From Betaproteobacteria bacterium (GTDB lineage Bacteria > Pseudomonadota > Gammaproteobacteria > Burkholderiales > Casimicrobiaceae): a DNA stretch of 64,000 bases. Below, in pieces: positions 58,852 to 64,000 of the stretch (its first letter is position 1; each line of letters starts with the position of its first letter). The DNA lies in assembly GCA_016861105.1 (NCBI GenBank), contig BOKS01000002.1, positions 367,493 to 431,492 on the forward strand, given 5' to 3'. The translations under genes were made by a program, and so were the position numbers. Under the pieces are notes generated by a model that saw only the letters and a list, made by a program, of their open reading frames with translations, did no database searches and was not told the origin of the DNA.

Positions 58852-59502
58852 GTGATCCCCTGGCTTCGCGAAGACGATCCCTTCCCGCCGCTCGACACCG
58901 CGTTGCGCGAACCCAACGGGCTCCTTGCGGCAGGCGGGTCGCTGCATCCCGAGCGGCTGCTCGATGCCTACCGGCGAGGTATCTTTCCCTGGTCGGGCGA
59001 AGGACAGCCGCTGCTGTGGTGGAGTCCGGACCCGCGGATGGTGCTCTTCGTGAACGAGCTCAAGGTGTCCCGGTCGCTGCGCAAACGGGTCCGCAGCGGC
59101 GTGTTCGAGGTCCGCTTCAACACCGCCTGCGCGGCGGTCATCGCTGCGTGCGCGGAGCCGCGCCCCGACCAGGACGGCACCTGGATCACGGCCGCGATGC
59201 GTGCGGCCTACCTCGAGCTGCACCGCCGCGGCTACGTCCACTCGGTCGAGTCATGGCGGGACGGGCGACTCGTCGGAGGACTGTACGGCGTCGGCATCGG
59301 CAGGATGTTCTTCGGCGAATCAATGTTCGCGCGCGAGAGCGACGCATCCAAGGTCGCCCTGGTGCACCTGGTCGAGCGGCTGCGGGAGCGGGGCGTTCCC
59401 ATGATCGACTGCCAGCAGGAAACCTCGCACCTCGCGTCGCTGGGCGCGCGGCCGGTCGCGCGGGAGTGGTTCGCCCGGCGACTCGAGGAATTGCTAAACT
59501 GA
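58852..59502 (+). CDS. aat: Leucyl/phenylalanyl-tRNA--protein transferase
   Basis: The 216-residue enzyme starts at GTG 58852 ([20 protein letters not shown]). [60 protein letters not shown] and [20 protein letters not shown] follow. [20 protein letters not shown] is the catalytic-core signature. It adds Leu or Phe to N-terminal Arg/Lys for ClpS/ClpAP degradation. An in-frame GTG at 58798 would add 18 unrelated residues. The transferase gene follows within 33 bp. Confidence 0.95.
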   Translation: MIPWLREDDPFPPLDTALREPNGLLAAGGSLHPERLLDAYRRGIFPWSGEGQPLLWWSPDPRMVLFVNELKVSRSLRKRVRSGVFEVRFNTACAAVIAACAEPRPDQDGTWITAAMRAAYLELHRRGYVHSVESWRDGRLVGGLYGVGIGRMFFGESMFARESDASKVALVHLVERLRERGVPMIDCQQETSHLASLGARPVAREWFARRLEELLN

Positions 59503-59534
59503 AGACGGAACGCGATCCGAAGCCTGGCGAGAAC

Positions 59535-60254
59535 GTGGCGAAGCTCAACGACCTGCCCCTGGCGGCACTGCAGTTCTACGCCACGGCACCCTATCCGTGC
59601 AGCTACGTTCCGGGCAGGTCGGCACGTTCGCAGGTCGCGACCCCGAGCCATCTGATCGACGCGCGCGTGTACAGCGAGCTCGTGCGCCTCGGATTCCGGC
59701 GCAGCGGCGCCTTCACGTACCGCCCGTACTGCGACCAGTGCCGGTCGTGCGTCCCCGTGCGCATACCGGTCGCGGAGTTCGGTCCCAATCGGGCGCAGAG
59801 GCGGGCGTGGCGAAACCACGGGCACCTGCGAGCCTCCCGCCGGGAGCTCGCCTACGATCCCGAGCACTACGCCCTGTACCTTCGCTACCAGCGGTCGCGC
59901 CACCCGGGCGGCGGCATGGACCAGGACAGCCGGGAGCAGTACCAGCACTTCCTGCTCCACAGCAACGTCGACACCGAACTCATCGAGTTCCGCGACGCGG
60001 GCGGGCTGCGCATGGTGAGCCTCGTCGACCTGCTGGTCGACGGGCTGTCTTCGGTCTACACGTTCTACGAGCCCGCGGTGACGGCCGCCAGCTTCGGGAC
60101 CTACAGCATTCTCTGGCAGATCGAACGCTGCCGATCGCTGGGCCTGCCGTATCTGTACCTCGGCTACTGGATCGCGGCGAGCCCCAAGATGTCCTACAAG
60201 ACGGCGTTCAGGCCCATCCAGGGCCTGAAGGCCGGCGCGTGGCAGTACCTGTGA
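59535..60254 (+). CDS. bpt: Bacterial arginyl/leucyl-tRNA--protein transferase (Ate1-like)
   Basis: The 239-residue protein starts at GTG 59535 ([20 protein letters not shown]), a normal N-terminus of bacterial Bpt/Ate enzymes. [39 protein letters not shown] with the cysteine cluster, [20 protein letters not shown] and [20 protein letters not shown] are conserved. It transfers Leu to N-terminal Asp/Glu in the N-degron pathway. It is paired with aat. Past its TGA the base composition changes. Confidence 0.94.
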   Translation: MAKLNDLPLAALQFYATAPYPCSYVPGRSARSQVATPSHLIDARVYSELVRLGFRRSGAFTYRPYCDQCRSCVPVRIPVAEFGPNRAQRRAWRNHGHLRASRRELAYDPEHYALYLRYQRSRHPGGGMDQDSREQYQHFLLHSNVDTELIEFRDAGGLRMVSLVDLLVDGLSSVYTFYEPAVTAASFGTYSILWQIERCRSLGLPYLYLGYWIAASPKMSYKTAFRPIQGLKAGAWQYL

Positions 60255-60508
60255 TCATGGACGTGCCGATTGTTGGTGGCGACGCTGGCGATGCAGTGAT
60301 GGACAGCAGGGCGGTATAGACGTAGACGCCGTCGTTGTAATCCGGGATCCGTGGTAGCCAACCGATGTTGCGTAAACCGAGACTCGTTCGCGCTCCGAGT
60401 TGTAATTACCCCAAAATGGCTTAACAGTTCTTGGTACGCAGAGATCTTGGTCTCCAAAGCAATTCGGACCAACCCGCACTTTGGCAGCAAATGACGATCG
60501 CTTAGACG
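60255..60508. other. AT-richer intergenic DNA, junction of the accessory region
   Basis: The G+C content falls sharply after the bpt stop at 60254. I see no gene, tRNA or repeat here. The stretch runs to the start of the FabZ-like gene. Confidence 0.4.
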
Positions 60509-60982
60509 ATGGCTGCCTCCACCATCACCGACGCGGCTAATACAGGTCAGATGGACGTTCAGTCCATCATGTCCATGATTCCGCATCGATTCCCTTTCCT
60601 GCTTGTGGATACCGTCACAGGTTGCAACCCGGGCGTCGAGATCACTGGCTACAAGAACGTCACGCGCCAAGACTGCGCGGGAACCACCAATGTCGATCCG
60701 ACGTTCCCTCGGCTTCTCGTGCTGGAATCGCTGGCGCAACTGACGGTGATACTGACTTTCAGGTCTCTTGGAATTATCCCCACGGGTAAGGAGTTGATGT
60801 TCTTCGCGGGAATTGACAGCGCGCACTTCCTGTGGGACTGCCGCGCAGGCGAACGTTTGGACCTACAAGCTCGTGTAATACGGATGATGCCGGGGAAGGG
60901 GATAGGAAAGTTTCACACTACTGCGTCCGTGGGAGGAAAAACCGTGGCAGATGCCAGGATGATGGCCGCTATGCGATTCTAA
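60509..60982 (+). CDS. FabZ-like hot-dog protein lacking the catalytic histidine
   Basis: The 157-residue protein aligns with the 3-hydroxyacyl-ACP dehydratase FabZ. IMSMIPHRFPFLLVDTVTGC corresponds to the FabZ N-terminus, LVLESLAQLTVILTFRSLG contains the catalytic Glu (here Glu73), and FFAGIDSAHFLWDCRAGERL and GKTVADARMMAAM match the C-terminal half. The FabZ block GHFPGxPxxPG is replaced by TNVDPTFPRL, removing the catalytic His. It may bind a hydroxyacyl-ACP without the usual dehydration. The start is ATG 60509, or ATG 60551 with a better upstream AGGT. It is the first recognisable gene of the AT-richer region. Confidence 0.78.
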   Translation: MAASTITDAANTGQMDVQSIMSMIPHRFPFLLVDTVTGCNPGVEITGYKNVTRQDCAGTTNVDPTFPRLLVLESLAQLTVILTFRSLGIIPTGKELMFFAGIDSAHFLWDCRAGERLDLQARVIRMMPGKGIGKFHTTASVGGKTVADARMMAAMRF

Positions 60983-61081
60983 GTCCCACGTTTCGGACCA
61001 CTATTGTGTGTTGCTCGCGAGCGTCTACCGAAATAACCGATTGATGATCTGGATCTTGCGGAAAGTCCTTGTACAGGGAAA

Positions 61082-61111
61082 CACGGCAGCCCGTGACCGC
61101 TTTTTTTTTTT
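61082..61111 (+). terminator. Putative intrinsic terminator with 11-T run
   Basis: CACGG-CAGC-CCGTG (61082-61095) forms a short stem, followed after five bases by 11 Ts (61101-61111). The stem is weak and the run unusually long; it lies about 100 bp after the FabZ-like gene. Confidence 0.4.
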
Positions 61112-61205
61112 GCAGCGTGAGTACTGACAGCACGAACCCTAGTTAGCCGTCAAATGCCGAGCACTATGAGTTCAAGCGCAACGATCCAATGCACTGGAAA
61201 CCTCC

Positions 61206-61445
61206 ATGACACGCGACGAGATGCTGCGCTTGCAGGCTGACGTTTGCCATCTGAAAAGTGCCGTCATTATGCTCGCGAAGGGGACGGGGCAGCTTGATGC
61301 CATGTTGGACCTCTTCGAAAACCGGATGGAAGCCGCCCACGCCGGTGCAATTGCTAGTCCCACAATGGACGACGAGTTCTTAGACGCTCTCAGCGTTACG
61401 CGTGAGTTGATGCTGACGATGATTCGAACCGCAAGGGATGCTTGA
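61206..61445 (+). CDS. Small helical protein of unknown function
   Basis: A 79-residue ORF from ATG 61206: MTRDEMLRLQADVCHLKSAV, then IMLAKGTGQLDAMLDLFENR, ending ELMLTMIRTARDA. It is predicted to be mostly helical and acidic, without signal peptide or known motif. I do not recognise it. It lies between the FabZ-like and RpfF-like genes on the same strand and could be a small partner of the module. No strong ribosome-binding site is seen; codon use is balanced, so a coding role is plausible but unproved. Confidence 0.45.
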   Translation: MTRDEMLRLQADVCHLKSAVIMLAKGTGQLDAMLDLFENRMEAAHAGAIASPTMDDEFLDALSVTRELMLTMIRTARDA

Positions 61446-61987
61446 ATAACAGAAGATTGATGTTGCCCTCGTGATGGCAATAGTTTCGCCCCCAACTCAG
61501 GCCCCCAACACCAGTTTGTTTGCCATCCACTTTTAGATGGCGGACCGAATGGCCCGACGCGGTCATCGTGTCGTTGCCTTATGGATCGCTGTGCGGACCC
61601 GATGTACTTGGGGTACCCGTGCTTCGAGGCGCAAAGGGACATTCGCGCGAAACAGGATCCCGACTGGTCATCGGGCAGCCTGGATCCAGGGGAAGCAATC
61701 CCAATACCTCGGTCTCTCGCGACGGTAAGGACCCGGGCAGACCCGGGCACGGTGTGCGTCCAGGCCTAGACACCCACTAGGTTCTTGCGAGGGGCATCCA
61801 GAGCCCGCCAGTAGCCTGGCGAATGCTTTCGCGGCCTTGGCCGACGAAGGCGATTGAGCAAATCTCGCCTTGTGGGCTACATTTTGATAAGCCATTCGAC
61901 GAACGTTGGCGGTGCCTTGGGTAATGGCGCATACTCGCTATGCCATGTACCGTACACGCGCTGTAGGTTTCGGGCGACCAGAGGGGA
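61446..61987. other. Long AT-richer intergenic region before the RpfF-like gene
   Basis: 542 bp with no recognisable gene. A sample line (61441-61500) is about 47 percent G+C. It holds a tandem 10-mer ACCCGGGCA(G/C) at 61731-61750 and a direct GCCCCCAAC repeat near 61488 and 61501. Small open frames in all directions look non-coding; gene remnants cannot be excluded. The promoter of the RpfF-like gene is presumably near 61940-61975. Confidence 0.45.
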
Positions 61988-62926
61988 ATGATGACAGAAC
62001 CAATTGCCTTTAGCGCGAATAGGCCGGGTCGTGTGCAGTCAGAGTTCGACGTTGAGTTCGACCCATCGACATCCACCGTGTTTTGGTGGATGACTCCACG
62101 TGGTCGTCCATGCTTCACACAACAGTTCTTGATATCCGTAAGGGAGTTCGAACTACCGATAGAGCAAAGCGGGGGTTACATCGATTTCAACGCGCGGCGT
62201 TGTCATGTCGCCAACTACGTGGTCGGGAGCCGAGTTCCTGGAGTCTTCAATCTCGGCGGAGATATGTCGATGTTCATTCAGGCTATTCTCCGCAAGGATG
62301 TAACTACACTGCGTGCGTACGCAGCACTGTGCGTTGAGAACATGCATCGGCGCATTCGTGGATTTGGGTCTGGCATCTCGACCTACTCATTGGTTCAAGG
62401 GCGGGCGTTCGGAGGCGGTTTCGAGTGCGCGTTGGCGTCCGAGACCATCATTGCAGAGCGTAGTGCGGTGTTCTCGCTGCCAGAGATCCTGTTCAACATG
62501 ATCCCCGGCATGGGCGCTATCTCTTTGCTGGGCCGGCGAATCGGACTTTCGAAGGCCCAAGAAGTTGTAATGAGTGGACTGACCTTTACAGCCAAGGAGA
62601 TGAGAGAACTTGGCGTCGTCGATGAAGTAGTCGACGATGGCACTGGCGATCAATCCGTCCGCCGCATCATAGCTACGCGGGCGCGGCGCGCCAACAGCTA
62701 CCGCGCAATGAGCGCCGCGAAGCGCTGCTTTCTGCCCGTGGACCTAGAAGAAATGCGACGGATCGTGGAAATCTGGGTCGACGCTGCACTTCGACTAGAA
62801 ACGCGCGATCTGCGAATGATGGCAAGGCTTGTGCGAGCGCAGGACCGAATGATGGCCCTGACGGAAGACGAGACGATACTCAACAACCTGTTCGGTGATC
62901 ATGTAACTGCAGTGGGAAGCGGCTAG
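61988..62926 (+). CDS. RpfF-like crotonase (DSF-family signal synthase homologue)
   Basis: The 312-residue crotonase-fold protein resembles RpfF, which makes cis-2-unsaturated fatty-acid signals (DSF) from 3-hydroxyacyl-ACP through dehydratase and thioesterase activity. GVFNLGGDMSMFIQAILRKD and LRAYAALCVENMHRRIR match RpfF. STYSLVQGRAFGGGFECALA contains Glu146, and RSAVFSLPEILFNMIPGMGA contains Glu166. They are 20 residues apart, as are Glu141 and Glu161 of Xanthomonas RpfF. The ATG at 61988 has AGAGGGG upstream. Its TAG overlaps the stop of the convergent REC-HPt gene. Function is inferred from motifs only. Confidence 0.82.
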   Translation: MMTEPIAFSANRPGRVQSEFDVEFDPSTSTVFWWMTPRGRPCFTQQFLISVREFELPIEQSGGYIDFNARRCHVANYVVGSRVPGVFNLGGDMSMFIQAILRKDVTTLRAYAALCVENMHRRIRGFGSGISTYSLVQGRAFGGGFECALASETIIAERSAVFSLPEILFNMIPGMGAISLLGRRIGLSKAQEVVMSGLTFTAKEMRELGVVDEVVDDGTGDQSVRRIIATRARRANSYRAMSAAKRCFLPVDLEEMRRIVEIWVDAALRLETRDLRMMARLVRAQDRMMALTEDETILNNLFGDHVTAVGSG

Positions 62927-63927
62927 TGGGACAGGAGCGGAGTGTTGTGTTTGTTCCTTATATATGCATCAAGCTGCAATATTGTGTGCGCAAGGCAATC
63001 ACGCAGCTCCTGCGGGCAAAGCGCAAGGCGCTCGGTGGAGCATGCATCCAAGTGAATGGCGTCTTCCAACTGCCTACAGTAGTCGGTAAGAGAGTCCGCT
63101 CCGATACCCACGGCCGCCCCCTTTAGCGCGTGGATCGAATCAGCCAGGTGAATTCTGTCACCCGAGTCGACGGCAAGTTGAATCTCGGTGAGCAGCCGCT
63201 CCGCGTCATCCTTGAAGCCGCGCATCAACTCCGCTACGAAACGGGGATTGCGGGCGATACCCTCCAACTGGGCGATGCGCGGCCAGCTAATCGTTTGTGG
63301 CGACTCAGCGCCGTCGCCGGATTGCGCGGCATGTTTCGTGTTCGCCGGTACTACTCCTTGTGTCGCCAATCGGCTTTCCTCTGTGCCTCCGTCTTGACGA
63401 GTGTCTTCCCGGGCATGGGTTGCCAATAGTTCATCGACTGTTCGCAGCAGATTTGCTGCTTCAAACGGCTTCCCGACAAATGCATCGGCGCCCGATTTGG
63501 TCGCACGTTCGCGTGCCTCCGGCGTGACCGATGCGGAGAGAATGATGGCGGGCGTTCTCTCCGTTGGCGCCTCCATAAGCCTTATAGCTTGGACCACCTC
63601 GCATCCAGTACGGTAAGGCATGTTGAAGTCAAGCAGTGCGAGATCCGGTCTACAGCTTTCGAAGAGATCTAGTGCCTGCTCGCCATCGGCGGCGAGGACG
63701 ACGTTATAGCCAGCACGCGAAAGCATCTCTCGGATGATCGCCTGATTTGTCGAATTGTCGTCTGCAACGAGGATTGTGGCACCTGCTTTCCCCTCATTGA
63801 ATAGCGTTGAGAGTGAGTTCCCCGCAGATTCGGTCTGATGCGTGCGCAGCGTAGATGCGTGAATGGTGTTTGCTGTCAACGCCGGACGGAAACTGCACAG
63901 TTGTGGCGGTTGAAAATTGCACACCAT
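62923..63927 (-). CDS. REC-HPt protein resembling the C-terminal half of RpfC
   Basis: The 334-residue protein has about 48 residues without a known domain. A receiver domain (about 51-170) follows: TILVADDNSTNQAIIREMLS with Asp56-Asp57, LALLDFNMPYRTG with phospho-acceptor Asp100, and FVGKPFEA with Lys153. An HPt domain (about 215-330) includes FVAELMRGFKDDAERLLTEI and the phospho-histidine His266 in SIHALKGAAVGIGA. RpfC sensors end in REC-HPt with the same features, but no transmembrane or kinase domain is present here. The start is the ATG at 63927. In the same frame an ATG at 63990 exists, but it would overlap an upstream gene. Confidence 0.85.
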   Translation of the reverse strand: MVCNFQPPQLCSFRPALTANTIHASTLRTHQTESAGNSLSTLFNEGKAGATILVADDNSTNQAIIREMLSRAGYNVVLAADGEQALDLFESCRPDLALLDFNMPYRTGCEVVQAIRLMEAPTERTPAIILSASVTPEARERATKSGADAFVGKPFEAANLLRTVDELLATHAREDTRQDGGTEESRLATQGVVPANTKHAAQSGDGAESPQTISWPRIAQLEGIARNPRFVAELMRGFKDDAERLLTEIQLAVDSGDRIHLADSIHALKGAAVGIGADSLTDYCRQLEDAIHLDACSTERLALCPQELRDCLAHTILQLDAYIRNKHNTPLLSH

Positions 63928-63934
63928 GATTGCG

Positions 63935-64000
63935 TCAGTGCCGTGCCGCCTTCGACTTGCGCGAGGGCTTAGCCGGTTCGGGTGATACATCGGATTGAAC
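63935..64000 (-). CDS. C-terminal end of an unidentified upstream gene (partial)
   Basis: The reverse strand at the right edge reads VQSDVSPEPAKPSRKSKAAR-H and stops with TGA (63935-63937), 7 bp before the REC-HPt start. A short basic, proline-containing tail like this is typical of a protein C-terminus. If genuine, the gene is co-transcribed with REC-HPt and could encode its partner kinase. The evidence is only 21 codons. Confidence 0.3.
   Translation of the reverse strand, partial: VQSDVSPEPAKPSRKSKAARH

Noticed and set aside
60255..60479. 74-codon minus-strand ORF after bpt
   Set aside because: No recognisable domain or ribosome-binding site; antisense to intergenic DNA.
61520..61780. 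Several overlapping small ORFs in the 61446-61987 gap, considered as transposase or integrase remnants
   Set aside because: No catalytic motif or similarity I can recognise in any frame.

Overview
The window is 64 kb of chromosome from a GC-rich bacterium, very probably a betaproteobacterium (Burkholderiales or Rhodocyclales type). This is inferred from gene content and gene order: aceK, a small-type 4.5S RNA followed by dnaX-ybaB-recR, aat with the bacterial arginyl/leucyl-transferase gene, bcp near phoH, split parts of the ftsK-lolA-rarA-serS order, and a PEP-CTERM protein gene. Positions 1 to about 60250 have uniform, very high GC. From 60255 to the right edge the DNA is clearly richer in A+T, with different codon use and sparser genes, and looks like acquired or accessory DNA. 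No tRNA, rRNA, CRISPR array, complete insertion sequence or integrase was found.

Layout. 1-6426: PhoH-type NTPase (partial), acetyltransferases, a Bcp peroxiredoxin, and a coupled sugar-modification group (SMR-type membrane protein, SPINDLY-type glycosyltransferase, ArnD-like protein without its metal-binding histidines), plus a second glycosyltransferase. 6588-15719: cysS of an unusual subfamily, a fumarylacetoacetase-fold hydrolase, metY, a stand-alone LanC-like cyclase, rlmI, a VIT-type metal transporter, a degenerate SDR and an aldo/keto reductase. 15709-27522: S9 peptidase, DksA-like protein, KTSC and Yip1 proteins, msrA, an orphan oligopeptide-binding protein, a 3-hydroxyisobutyrate-dehydrogenase-like enzyme, a lysozyme-inhibitor-like lipoprotein, serine dehydratase and aceK. 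27632-38694: small exported and zinc-ribbon proteins, a membrane metallopeptidase, an oxidoreductase, an esterase, ahpC-ahpD, a SET-domain protein, a Tat-exported flavin amine oxidase, an Smr protein and trxB.

38844-60254: a housekeeping backbone (ftsK, lolA, rarA, serS, mltF, ffs, dnaX, ybaB, recR, aat, bpt). It is interrupted by a phosphodiesterase/adenylate-forming enzyme/kinase/DHH cassette and by a PEP-CTERM gene that has a textbook sigma-54 promoter. A 197-bp CTAG-bounded inverted-repeat element sits between ybaB and recR. Near-perfect TTGAC-N4-GTCAA palindromes (FNR/CRP-family type) recur in intergenic DNA.

60255-64000: the most distinctive region. It holds a FabZ-like hot-dog protein without the catalytic histidine, an RpfF-type crotonase with both DSF-synthase glutamates, and, convergent with it, a REC-HPt protein resembling the C-terminal half of the RpfC sensor. 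Together they suggest an atypical fatty-acid (DSF-family) signalling module in which the RpfF-regulating receiver is detached from the sensor kinase. This is an inference from motifs and neighbourhood; no homology search or GC calculation could be run.
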